Below, in pieces: positions 30,251 through 37,063 of a stretch of DNA of 37,644 nucleotides (positions are counted from its first letter, which is position 1; the number at the start of each line of letters is the position of its first letter). Under the pieces are notes generated by a model. The model had not been told where the DNA came from and searched no databases. It saw nothing but the letters and a program-made list of their open reading frames with translations. A program made the translations under genes and the position numbers. Source of the stretch: CAZBPZ01 sp964493955 (lineage in GTDB: Bacteria > Chloroflexota > Dehalococcoidia > Dehalococcoidales > Fen-1064); NCBI GenBank assembly GCA_964493955.1, contig CAZBPZ010000006.1:1-37644 (forward strand). The letters run 5' to 3'.

Positions 30251-30730
30251 ATGACAGAGCTCAGCCATGTTAACCCCCGGGGCGAGGCCCGCATGGTGGA
30301 TGTTGGGGCCAAGCCCGAGACGGCGCGTGAGGCCGTGGCCAGTGCCCGTGTCCTGATGCAGCCCGCCACGCTGGAGCAGGTCAGGGCCAACCGGGTGAAA
30401 AAGGGCGACGTGCTGGCGGTGGCCCGTGTGGCTGGTATCATGGCCGCCAAGAAAACACCCCACCTCATTCCCCTCTGTCACAACCTGGCCCTTGACAGCG
30501 TTGAGGTTGAGTTTGACCTCTCCGGTGCGGACAGCCTCGGCATAACCGCCACGGCCCGCAGCACCGGTAAGACCGGCGTGGAGATGGAGGCGCTCACCGC
30601 CGCGGCGGTAGCCGCCCTGACCATCTATGACATGTGCAAGGCGGTGGACCGGGGGATGACCATCACCGGGGTACGGCTCGAGATGAAGCGCGGCGGCAAG
30701 AGCGGGGAATACCGCCGCCCGGGCATGTAG
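30251..30730 (+). CDS. moaC: Cyclic pyranopterin monophosphate synthase
   Basis: Acts after MoaA to form cyclic pyranopterin monophosphate in molybdenum-cofactor synthesis. The 159-residue length is normal. The signatures are MVDVGAKPETAREAVA at the N-terminus, AAKKTPHLIPLCHNLALD in the middle (active-site PLCH), and ALTIYDMCKAVD with the catalytic-region DMxK. The ATG at 30251 follows GGAGGGCGGACA. Its last 36 bp plus stop are repeated 75 bp downstream. Confidence 0.96.
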   Translation: MTELSHVNPRGEARMVDVGAKPETAREAVASARVLMQPATLEQVRANRVKKGDVLAVARVAGIMAAKKTPHLIPLCHNLALDSVEVEFDLSGADSLGITATARSTGKTGVEMEALTAAAVAALTIYDMCKAVDRGMTITGVRLEMKRGGKSGEYRRPGM

Positions 30731-30807
30731 CCGAGAACAGTGAGCTGCAAATGCGGAAGCCGCTTTCCGGGCAAGAGTGGGGAGTACCGCCGCCCGGGCA
30801 TGTAGCC
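30695..30807 (+). repeat. 75-bp-offset duplication of the moaC end
   Basis: Positions 30695-30732 (last moaC codons, TAG and two more bases) recur at 30770-30807 with 36 of 38 bases identical. The offset is exactly 75 bp. The second copy lies just before the end of the convergent moaB gene and still carries the coding order GKSGEYRRPGM-stop. Confidence 0.9.
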
Positions 30808-30813
30808 CCTGCC

Positions 30814-31317
30814 CTAGCGCGTGGCCTCGCGCACCACGTGGCCCAGCTCCGGCAGGATAATCCTGTCCATGGCCAGCGTGGCCGCCCCCGGTGAGCCGGG
30901 GAAACAGAAGATGACCTTGCCCCCGATGACGCCGGCCAGGGCCCGGCTCATAATGCTGCCGGTGCCGATTTCTTCGTGGGTGAGCTGGCGGAAAAGCTCG
31001 CCGAAGCCGTCGAGCCGCTTTGCCAGCATCGGCTCAACCGTGTCGATGGTGACATCGCGCCGGCCGATGCCGGTACCGCCGGAGGTGATGATGACCTGCA
31101 CGTCCTCCCGTTCCACCAGCTCCTGCAGCTTGGCGGCGATGGCGGCCGGGTCGTTCCTGAGCAGGGTGTAGTCGGCAACCTCGTGCCCGTCCACCACCAG
31201 GCGCTGCTTGATGAGTACCCCTGACTCGTCGTCGGCCTCGGTGCGGCTGTCGGAGATGGTGATGACAGCACAGCGGACGCTCCTCGGGGCGTGGCGCTTG
31301 TGCTCCTCGTAGCTCAT
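30814..31317 (-). CDS. moaB: MoaB/Mog-family molybdopterin protein
   Basis: A 167-residue protein of the MoaB/MogA group, which binds molybdopterin and in MogA adenylylates it. The signature is IITSGGTGIGRRDVTIDTV, with the later GSIMSRALAGVIGGKVIFCFPGSPGA split across the substrate site. The length and SVRCAVITISDSRTE start resemble MoaB. It lies 13 bp after the pyruvate-kinase-C-like gene on the same strand and is convergent with moaC. Confidence 0.9.
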   Translation of the reverse strand: MSYEEHKRHAPRSVRCAVITISDSRTEADDESGVLIKQRLVVDGHEVADYTLLRNDPAAIAAKLQELVEREDVQVIITSGGTGIGRRDVTIDTVEPMLAKRLDGFGELFRQLTHEEIGTGSIMSRALAGVIGGKVIFCFPGSPGAATLAMDRIILPELGHVVREATR

Positions 31318-31330
31318 CGCTTTGCTCCCG

Positions 31331-31894
31331 CTAGAAGTGCGGCTTGCAGAGGATTTCCTGCACCTTCATGTCGAAGAAGTCGTTGGTGTTGACCGGCTTG
31401 AGGACGACGGCGGTATCGGCGCCGCGCCCCGTCCCGGCGATGGCGATGACCGGCTCGTCGGTGCGCACCAGGCCGGCGTCGGCCGCCATCAGCACAATCT
31501 CGCAGACCACCTTCATCCCCTGGCCGAAGATGCGCAGCGTGCTGGCGATGATGTCACCCAGCAGGTGCATGTTGAACTTCTTGCGCATCGCCCCGCCGAT
31601 GCCGGTGAAGGCGTGGGTAGCCGTCAGCACCACCCCGCCCCGGCCCTCGACTGCCCGGCGGTGCTCCTCGGTGAACTCCTGCGTGTCCGGCCCGCGGAAC
31701 CCGTGCACGTGGGTAACGGCCACCACCCTGTACCCCTCGAAGACCTCGGCGCAGCGGGCGGCCGTGGCCCCCACCGTGGTGGCCACCACCACCGTCCGGA
31801 TGCCCAGCTCCTCGGCGCGCTGCCGGGCAATCTGCAGGGTCTCCTCGGTATTATGCGGGCCGGGAGTATCAAAATAGACAATCCTGCCTTCCAC
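31331..31894 (-). CDS. Stand-alone pyruvate-kinase C-terminal-like protein
   Basis: A 187-residue protein that looks like the C-terminal alpha/beta domain of pyruvate kinase without the catalytic barrel (the COG1751-like group). It opens IVYFDTPGPHNTEETL. The middle has VVVATTVGATAARCAEVF, which matches the ATT-G-TA pattern of that domain, and the end reads AIAGTGRGADTAVVLKP. The function is unknown; regulation or ligand sensing is a guess. The start is GTG 31894, with GGGAGG about 11 nt upstream. A promoter at 31930-31958 serves it and moaB. Confidence 0.82.
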   Translation of the reverse strand: MEGRIVYFDTPGPHNTEETLQIARQRAEELGIRTVVVATTVGATAARCAEVFEGYRVVAVTHVHGFRGPDTQEFTEEHRRAVEGRGGVVLTATHAFTGIGGAMRKKFNMHLLGDIIASTLRIFGQGMKVVCEIVLMAADAGLVRTDEPVIAIAGTGRGADTAVVLKPVNTNDFFDMKVQEILCKPHF

Positions 31895-31929
31895 GGTCTG
31901 GTCTGCCTCCCTTCCGGGTAGTCTGTCCT

Positions 31930-31958
31930 AGCTTAGCGTAGAAGCCATGCCGAGTCAA
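31930..31958 (-). promoter_or_regulatory. Promoter of the PK-C-like/moaB genes
   Basis: On the minus strand, TTGACT (31953-31958) and TAAGCT (31930-31935) are separated by 17 nt. Its -35 box lies 6 nt from that of the divergent nadK promoter. Confidence 0.5.
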
Positions 31959-31964
31959 AGCCGT

Positions 31965-31993
31965 TTGACACCCCCCGGGGCCGATGCTACACT
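31965..31993 (+). promoter_or_regulatory. Promoter of nadK
   Basis: A perfect TTGACA (31965-31970) and TACACT (31988-31993) are separated by 17 nt, with TGC before the -10 box. Confidence 0.7.
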
Positions 31994-32017
31994 GCGAATG
32001 ACCTCAGGTGTAGGCCC

Positions 32018-32875
32018 GTGCGGGCGCGTAGCGCAGCCGTGAAGAAGCTTGGCATTGTCTTTCACCCCCATAACGAGGCTGCCGGCCGGCTTGCCGGGGA
32101 GCTCCGGGAGTTCCTGGCCGGCCAGGGGGCAGACGTCTGGCTCTGCTCGGCCTGGGACGGCCAGGAGGCGCGGCGACTGGTGGACGGTACCGAGCTGCTT
32201 ATCAGCATCGGGGGTGATGGCACCATCCTGCGTGCCGCCCAGGCGGTGGTGCCGCGGCGCGTGCCCATCACCGGTATCAACCTGGGTAGCCTTGGCTTCA
32301 TGACCGAGCTGACGGCAGCCGAGGCCCGGTCACAGTTAGCGCGGCTGCTGGCCGGCGAGGGCTGGGACGACGAGCGTGCCCTGCTGGAGGCACGCCTGCG
32401 CCCTCCCGGTGCGGGGCAGGAGCAGACCTTCTATGCCCTGAACGACGTGGTCATCAGCCACGGGGGGGTGGCCCGCCTCCTCCGGATAGAGGCCCGGATT
32501 GACGGCGAGCTGCTCACCACCTACAAGGCGGATGGGGTTATTGTCTCTACGGCCACAGGAAGCACAGGATACGCCCTGGCGGCCGGGGGCAGTATCCTAC
32601 CCCCGCAATCACGGGAAATGCTGTTATTGCCGATTCTGCCGCATCTCAGCGCCACTCACCGGCTTGTCCTGGCCCCCGGGACCGTAATCGGGCTGCGGGT
32701 GGGTGTCCTGCACGCCGCCAGCATGACGGTGGACGGGCATATCAGTGCCCCCACGCCCGACGGTACCGAGGTTACCGTGCGGCTGAGCCAGCATACCATC
32801 TGTTTTCGCCGCATCCACGCTGGTACCACCTTTTACGGCTCGCTGGAGAAGCGGTTGAAGGGGAAGCAGGGGTAG
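32018..32875 (+). CDS. nadK: NAD kinase
   Basis: Phosphorylates NAD to NADP. The nucleotide motif GGDGT is at residues 65-69 (SIGGDGTILRAA), the second signature is LNDVVISHGG, and the segment ADGVIVSTATGSTGYALAAGG is complete. The protein is 285 residues from GTG 32018, which has AGGTG 7 nt upstream. A GTG at 32039, giving MKKLGIVFHPHNE, matches the usual family start better but lacks a ribosome site. The acetyltransferase gene begins 1 bp after the stop. Confidence 0.95.
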   Translation: MRARSAAVKKLGIVFHPHNEAAGRLAGELREFLAGQGADVWLCSAWDGQEARRLVDGTELLISIGGDGTILRAAQAVVPRRVPITGINLGSLGFMTELTAAEARSQLARLLAGEGWDDERALLEARLRPPGAGQEQTFYALNDVVISHGGVARLLRIEARIDGELLTTYKADGVIVSTATGSTGYALAAGGSILPPQSREMLLLPILPHLSATHRLVLAPGTVIGLRVGVLHAASMTVDGHISAPTPDGTEVTVRLSQHTICFRRIHAGTTFYGSLEKRLKGKQG

Positions 32876-32876
32876 C

Positions 32877-33350
32877 ATGGCCACCGTCGAGAAGGCCACC
32901 ATTACCGATGTGGTGGAGATGCACCGCCTCATCAACTACTTTGCCAGCCGCGACGAGATGCTGCCGCGCTCCCTGAGCGAGATTTACGAGAACATTCGTG
33001 ACTACTTTGTGGTGCGCCAGGGTAGCCGGGTGCTGGGCTGTGCCGCCCTGCACGTCATGTGGGCGGACCTGGCCGAGGTGAAATCAGTGGCGGTGCAGGA
33101 AGAGGACCAGCGGCGGGGGGTAGGTACCGCCCTGGTGGAGGCCTGCCTGGACGAGGCCCGGGCGCTGGGGGTGCCGACCGTGTTCTGCCTTACCTACAAG
33201 CCGGAGTTCTTCGCCCGCTTCGGCTTTACCGAGGTGGACAAGATGAAGCTGCCGCGCAAGGTCTGGACCGAGTGCTACCACTGCCCCAAGTTCCCTGACT
33301 GCAGCGAGGTGGCGATGGTCTGTGAGCTGGGTACCGCTGGCTGCCCCTGA
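32877..33350 (+). CDS. argA: GNAT acetyltransferase, ArgA-like N-acetylglutamate synthase
   Basis: A 157-residue GNAT-fold enzyme. The acetyl-CoA loop is QRRGVGTALV. The C-terminal pattern LPRKVWTECYHCPKFPDCSEVA, with its CxxC and later cysteine, is characteristic of the short stand-alone ArgA type in bacteria without the kinase-fused form. It would make N-acetylglutamate for arginine synthesis, upstream of ArgC (9587-10606). The substrate is inferred from this pattern alone. The ATG lies 1 bp after the nadK stop, so the two are coupled. Confidence 0.75.
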   Translation: MATVEKATITDVVEMHRLINYFASRDEMLPRSLSEIYENIRDYFVVRQGSRVLGCAALHVMWADLAEVKSVAVQEEDQRRGVGTALVEACLDEARALGVPTVFCLTYKPEFFARFGFTEVDKMKLPRKVWTECYHCPKFPDCSEVAMVCELGTAGCP

Positions 33351-33472
33351 TGCCGGGTGCCTGGGGCTGAAGCAGCAGGAGGGGTACGCCCTGAGGAAAG
33401 CGGGTGGCCCTCTGCCTTGCCCCGGCAGTGGTTGCCGCCATCAAGTCAAGTAGTGAGCTGTGGAGGTCTCAC

Positions 33473-34015
33473 GTGGCCGGAGAGAGGACGCTGTCAAGCC
33501 GGTGTGTCTTTGAGGGGGTGCGCCTCAGGGTCCGTATTGACACGGTGCGCACGCCGGCGGGGGGCGAGGCCACCCGCGAGATTGTGGACAGCGGTGACGC
33601 CGTCGTCATGGTGCCGGTGGACAACGAAGGCCGCCTGTTGCTGGTGCGGCAGTACCGCCAGGCGGCCGGCAGGGAGCTGCTGGAGCTACCGGCCGGTATG
33701 ATTGACCCCGGCGAGGACGCCGAGGCCACGGTGGTGCGCGAGATGCAGGAGGAAACGGGCTACCGGCCGGGCCGGGTTGTGAGGCTGGGGGGCTTTTATT
33801 CGGCCCCCGGCTTCTGCACCGAGTACCTTCACCTCTACCTGGCCACCGACCTCGTACCGTCGCGGCTCCAGGCCGAGGATACCGCCGGTATCAGCCTGCT
33901 GCGGCTAACACCTGACGAGGTCAGGCGGCGCGTGGTGGCCGGCGAGATAGAGGATGCCAAGACACTGGCCGGTCTCCATCTTTACCTCGAGCATGGCCGC
34001 CCGGCCGGGGGTTAG
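33473..34015 (+). CDS. Nudix hydrolase, ADP-ribose pyrophosphatase type
   Basis: A 180-residue Nudix enzyme. The box is GMIDPGEDAEATVVREMQEE followed by TGY, matching G-x5-E-x7-RE-x2-EE. The preceding LLELPAG and following GGFYSAPGFCTEYLHLYLA are typical of ADP-ribose pyrophosphatases. I place the start at GTG 33473, with GGAGG (33462-33466) 6 nt upstream; the open frame from 33404 lacks such a site. It follows the acetyltransferase by 122 bp, in which I see no clear promoter. Confidence 0.88.
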   Translation: MAGERTLSSRCVFEGVRLRVRIDTVRTPAGGEATREIVDSGDAVVMVPVDNEGRLLLVRQYRQAAGRELLELPAGMIDPGEDAEATVVREMQEETGYRPGRVVRLGGFYSAPGFCTEYLHLYLATDLVPSRLQAEDTAGISLLRLTPDEVRRRVVAGEIEDAKTLAGLHLYLEHGRPAGG

Positions 34016-34020
34016 CGGGC

Positions 34021-34491
34021 GTGGTCATTACCTGCAACCGCCGCGGCACGCAGTTTGTGGCGGTGCACCGGGTGCCGGAGGTGGTCATGGAATCGGGCCG
34101 CTTTTCCCCCCTCCCGTTCTGTTTCGTGGTGGCGCTGCATGCTGGCGGCGCCCTGCTGGTGCACCACCGCCGGCGCGGTAGCTGGGAGACACCCGGCGGC
34201 CGGCTCGAGCCGGGAGAAATGCCGCGGCAGTGCGCCCTGAGGGAGCTGCGGGAAGAGACGGGGCAGCCCGCCGCCGGGCTGGAGTTTGAGGCGGTGCTGG
34301 AGTTCCGCGGGCCACCGCGGGGCGGCACCTTTTACGGGGCGCTCTTCTCGGCCCGGCTGGCGGAGCTTGTCCCTTTTGCCGCCAACGACGAGATTGACCG
34401 TATCTGCCTCTGGGACGGGCGGGCTGACATCGGTTACATGGACGAGATTGACCGCGTGGTGGTGGGCCGGGCACTGGCGGGGCGGCTCTAG
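34021..34491 (+). CDS. Nudix hydrolase, second
   Basis: A 156-residue Nudix protein with box GGRLEPGEMPRQCALRELRE followed by ETGQ. It is shorter than the first and has an unusual N-terminus (MVITCNRRGTQFVAVHRVPE) before the core. The substrate is unknown; MutT-like or other nucleotide targets are possible. GTG 34021 is 5 bp after the previous stop. The TAG stop interlocks with the convergent gene in CTAG at 34488-34491. Confidence 0.85.
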   Translation: MVITCNRRGTQFVAVHRVPEVVMESGRFSPLPFCFVVALHAGGALLVHHRRRGSWETPGGRLEPGEMPRQCALRELREETGQPAAGLEFEAVLEFRGPPRGGTFYGALFSARLAELVPFAANDEIDRICLWDGRADIGYMDEIDRVVVGRALAGRL

Positions 34492-34937
34492 CCGGACGTC
34501 ATGTTCATGCCGCGGTCGAAGCGGCGGTCGAACGTGTCCGGCCGGCTGATTAGCCTCTCCCGGCGCGCGTCAAACCTCTGGCGGATTTCGTCCGGCGTGA
34601 AGCGGTAGAAGATGAAGTCGCTGGCGACACCGGGGGGGCGCAGGCCACTGTTGGGGCCGAGTATCACTATCAGCTCGTCAAACTCCAGCGGCTCCCGCAG
34701 CTCCATCGGCTGGCGGCGCGGGCTGTTGGTAATACGAATCACCACTCGTGAGGGGCCTATCCTGCCGTCGAGCACGCCCCTGTCGGCGTCCGGGCCGGGC
34801 TCCAGGCCGTAGGCCAGCTGGCAGAGGTAGCGCCCCACGTCCTCCAGGTAGTGCTCGGAGTGCAGGACACCGAGCTCGTCCAGGTGCTTCTGGGCGGCGA
34901 AAAACTGTTTCATGGCGAAGGCAACTTCGCGCTCCAT
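34488..34937 (-). CDS. Hypothetical protein, possibly nuclease-like fold
   Basis: A 149-residue protein I do not recognise with certainty. A helical start (MEREVAFAMKQFFAAQKHLDEL) is followed by GVLHSEHYLEDVGRYLCQLAYGLEP, then DGRIGPSRVVIRITN and FDELIVILGPNSGL. The order glutamate helix, DG turn, then a strand with alternating hydrophobics echoes small PD-(D/E)xK-like or DUF6998-type domains, but the expected lysine is arginine (VVIRI). Treat that as a guess. It is the last gene of the mdh-fum-hinT run, 12 bp after hinT, and shares the CTAG stop with the Nudix gene. Confidence 0.6.
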   Translation of the reverse strand: MEREVAFAMKQFFAAQKHLDELGVLHSEHYLEDVGRYLCQLAYGLEPGPDADRGVLDGRIGPSRVVIRITNSPRRQPMELREPLEFDELIVILGPNSGLRPPGVASDFIFYRFTPDEIRQRFDARRERLISRPDTFDRRFDRGMNMTSG

Positions 34938-34949
34938 CGTGTCTCCTGG

Positions 34950-35291
34950 CTAGCCCAGCTGCCCGGACAGGCTGCGGCCTCCCAGCAGGTGGAGGTGGAC
35001 GTGAGGCACCAGCTGCCCGCCCTGCTGGCCGCAGTTGATGACGACCCGGTAGCCTTTTTCGGCAATGCCCTCGCGGCGGGCCAGCTGGTTGGCCACCAGC
35101 ACCATCCGCCCGAGCAGGCTGGCCTGCTCGTCGGTAAACTCGGACAGGTAGGTGACGTGTGCCACCGGTACCACCAGGATGTGTACCGGTGCCTGGGGGT
35201 TGATGTCACGGAAGGCTACCAGCTGCTCGTCACGGTAGACCACGTCCGACGGGACTTCACCGGCCGCTATCTTGCAGAAGATGCAGTCCAT
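34950..35291 (-). CDS. hinT: HIT family protein, HinT-like
   Basis: A 113-residue histidine-triad purine phosphoramidase-like protein. The triad is HVHLHLLGGR, with H97, H99 and H101. The opening DCIFCKIAAGEVPS has the CxxC pair, and the GQQGGQLVPH lead-in is typical of HinT. The ATG at 35291 is preceded by GAGGAGG and is 4 bp after the fumarase beta stop, so it is co-transcribed with the fumarase genes. It is distinct from the longer HIT protein at 5805-6278. Confidence 0.93.
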   Translation of the reverse strand: MDCIFCKIAAGEVPSDVVYRDEQLVAFRDINPQAPVHILVVPVAHVTYLSEFTDEQASLLGRMVLVANQLARREGIAEKGYRVVINCGQQGGQLVPHVHLHLLGGRSLSGQLG

Positions 35292-35295
35292 CTAC

Positions 35296-35859
35296 CTAGC
35301 CTCCTCGGCGGTATTCGGCCCGGGCCTTTTCAAAGAGGTCGCCGCCGAAGATGTCGTTGGCGACGACGGCGGGAAAGTCTTCCACCACCAGCCGCCGTAT
35401 TGCCTCGGTGCCGAGGTCTTCGTAGGCGACCACCCGGGCCTGCTTGATGCAGCGGGCAATCAGGGCGGCGGCACCCCCCACCGCCACGAAGTACACCGCC
35501 CGGTAGCGGCGCATTGCCTCCCTTACCTCCGGCGAGCGGTTACCCTTGCCTATCATGGCGCGCAGCCCGGCCGCCAGCAGGCGGGGAGTGAAGGGGTCCA
35601 TGCGGCTGCTGGTGGTGGGGCCGGCCGAGCCAATGACCCGGCCCGGGGGGGCGGGCGAAGGGCCGACGTAATAGATGGTCTGCCCGGCGATGTCAAACGG
35701 CAGCGGCTCACCGTGCTCAAGGGCTTCCACCAGCCGCTTGTGGGCGGCATCACGCCCGGTGTAGATGACGCCGCTGATGAGCACCGCCGTGCCGGCAGTG
35801 AGGCTGTCCATGATTGCGGGCTCAAGCGGCGACGTTATGTGAAGTGCGTCCTCGGGCAT
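35296..35859 (-). CDS. Class I fumarase beta subunit (C-terminal domain)
   Basis: A 187-residue C-terminal subunit of a two-subunit, Fe-S dependent fumarate hydratase (fumarase B-beta type). Conserved blocks are LISGVIYTGRDAAHKRL, YYVGPSPAPPGRVIGSAGPT (split at residues 63-82) and TTSSRMDPFTPRLL, followed by IGKGNRSP and YFVAVGGAAALIA. It pairs with the alpha subunit at 36069-36917 to convert fumarate and malate. The ATG at 35859 has GGGA a few nt upstream. The 209-bp spacer to the alpha gene holds three 75-bp repeats and a candidate promoter. Confidence 0.93.
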   Translation of the reverse strand: MPEDALHITSPLEPAIMDSLTAGTAVLISGVIYTGRDAAHKRLVEALEHGEPLPFDIAGQTIYYVGPSPAPPGRVIGSAGPTTSSRMDPFTPRLLAAGLRAMIGKGNRSPEVREAMRRYRAVYFVAVGGAAALIARCIKQARVVAYEDLGTEAIRRLVVEDFPAVVANDIFGGDLFEKARAEYRRGG

Positions 35860-35879
35860 TTTCCCTCACCGGCGGGGCA

Positions 35880-35909
35880 ATTCTAGCAGCCCGGACCACC
35901 CGGAGTAAA
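35880..35909 (-). promoter_or_regulatory. Candidate internal promoter before fumarase beta
   Basis: On the minus strand, TTTACT (35904-35909) and TAGAAT (35880-35885) are separated by 18 nt, with TGC before the -10 box. The -35 part lies within the last 75-bp repeat copy. It could separate beta-hinT expression from that of the alpha gene. Confidence 0.45.
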
Positions 35910-36074
35910 TAGCGGGTCCTGAAGCTTGCCGTGGGCGGTAGGATGGGTAACTGTAACATTCGTGCCCGGACCACCCGGAGTAAATAGCGGGCCCTAAAGC
36001 TTGCCGTGGGCGGTAAGATGGGCAGCTGTAACATTCGTGCCCGGACCACCCGGAGTGGATGGCGGGCCCTAAAG
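35890..36074 (-). repeat. Three 75-bp tandem repeats between fumarase genes
   Basis: Copies begin at 35890, 35965 and 36040 on the plus strand, each opening CCCGGACCACCCGGAG. The first two are full length and differ at 5 of 75 positions. The third matches for 35 bp up to the stop codon of the alpha gene, and the remaining part of each full copy resembles the last alpha codons. The unit is therefore a decayed duplicate of the gene end and its 3' flank. 75 is a multiple of three, so frames stay open across the array without coding. Confidence 0.92.
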
Positions 36075-36917
36075 TGTCGCTTCGCCGTGGCGGGCGCTGT
36101 GACACTGGAAGTTAACGGCCACCGGCAGGCTGGCGATGTGGGCCGGCAGGGCCACGGCGTGGACCGCCAGGGCGGTGGTGCGCCCGCCCAGGCCCATCGG
36201 CCCGATGCCGAGGTCGTTTATCCGCGCCAGTATCTCGTCTTCCAGCTCGGCCGTCTCGGCGTCGGGGCTGGGCTGGCCCACCGGACGCAGCAGTGCCCGC
36301 TTGGCCGCCAGCATGGCGGCCTCGGCCGTGCCGCCGATGCCCAGGCCGATGATGAGGGGCGGGCAGGGCTGCCCCCCGGCGGCGTCTACCGCCGTGACAA
36401 CCGTTTCAATGACCCCGGCCCGGCCCTGGGCAGGTTTGAGCATGGCCAGCCGTGTCATGTTCTCGGCGCCGCCGCCCTTGGCCATGACGCTGACCCGGAG
36501 GCGGTCGCCGGGGACGATGCTGGTGTGGATGATGGGTGGGGTGTTGTCACCGGTGTTGGTGCGGGCGCTGAAAGGCCGGCGCACGATTGATTTGCGCAGG
36601 TACGCATCTACGTAACTGCGCCGTACTCCCTCTTCCACCGCCGGGGCCAGGTCGCCCCCGGCGATGTGGACGTCCTGGCCGATGTCCAGGAAGACCACCG
36701 CCGTGCCGCAGTCCTGGCAGAGGGGCAGACCGTCCCCGGCGGCGATGCGGGCATTTTCGATGAGCTGCCGCAGGACGGCCCGGCCCGTTGGCGATTCCTC
36801 GGTGGTGGCGGCCTTTTCCAGGGCCGCCAGGACATCGGCCCCGAGGTTGTAGTTGACCTCCCGGCAGAGCCGGGCGACTGTCTCGGTTATCTGGCTGGCC
36901 TGGACCTCTCTGACCAT
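36069..36917 (-). CDS. Class I fumarase alpha subunit (Fe-S)
   Basis: A 282-residue catalytic subunit of a heterodimeric fumarate hydratase. The [4Fe-4S] cluster ligands are in GLPLCQDCGTAVVFLDIG (C67, C70 region), in GGQPCPPLIIGLGIGG and in the late FQCHSARHGEA. Further family blocks are FSARTNTGDNTPP and AKGGGAENMTRLAML. The ATG at 36917 is followed by MVREVQASQITE. It lies downstream of malate dehydrogenase on the same strand. Its own 3' end gave rise to the 75-bp repeats that follow. Confidence 0.94.
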   Translation of the reverse strand: MVREVQASQITETVARLCREVNYNLGADVLAALEKAATTEESPTGRAVLRQLIENARIAAGDGLPLCQDCGTAVVFLDIGQDVHIAGGDLAPAVEEGVRRSYVDAYLRKSIVRRPFSARTNTGDNTPPIIHTSIVPGDRLRVSVMAKGGGAENMTRLAMLKPAQGRAGVIETVVTAVDAAGGQPCPPLIIGLGIGGTAEAAMLAAKRALLRPVGQPSPDAETAELEDEILARINDLGIGPMGLGGRTTALAVHAVALPAHIASLPVAVNFQCHSARHGEATL

Positions 36918-36938
36918 ACGCCTTCCCCGGTGGTGCCT

Positions 36939-37057
36939 AGTTGCGCCGGTGCGCTATCGCTCAACTGCGCAACGGAGCGCATGCGCACATGCGCAACTAC
37001 ACCGCGGCTTGCCCTTGCCCTGGCACGGTACCGGGCTTACTGCGCGATTGCGCAACT
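36939..37057 (-). repeat. GTTGCGCA repeats before fumarase alpha
   Basis: The 146-bp spacer between malate dehydrogenase and fumarase alpha carries GTTGCGCA three times on the minus strand (ending near 36966, 36990 and 37049) and the inverse, AGTTGCGC on the plus strand, at 36939-36946. Each copy is followed by a second GCGC element, giving a degenerate 24-bp unit for the two nearest copies. It may be a regulator-binding array or a decayed palindrome family. No convincing promoter was found. Confidence 0.55.
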
Positions 37058-37063
37058 GCGTCA

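Noticed and set aside
32877..33350. RimI-type ribosomal acetyltransferase
   Set aside because: The KVWxxCxxCPxFxxC C-terminal pattern points to the short ArgA type instead.
35822..36105. Open frames of 75-79 codons with 25-residue repeats between the fumarase genes
   Set aside because: They are a by-product of a 75-bp array, which never shifts frame. They overlap real genes and lack ribosome sites.
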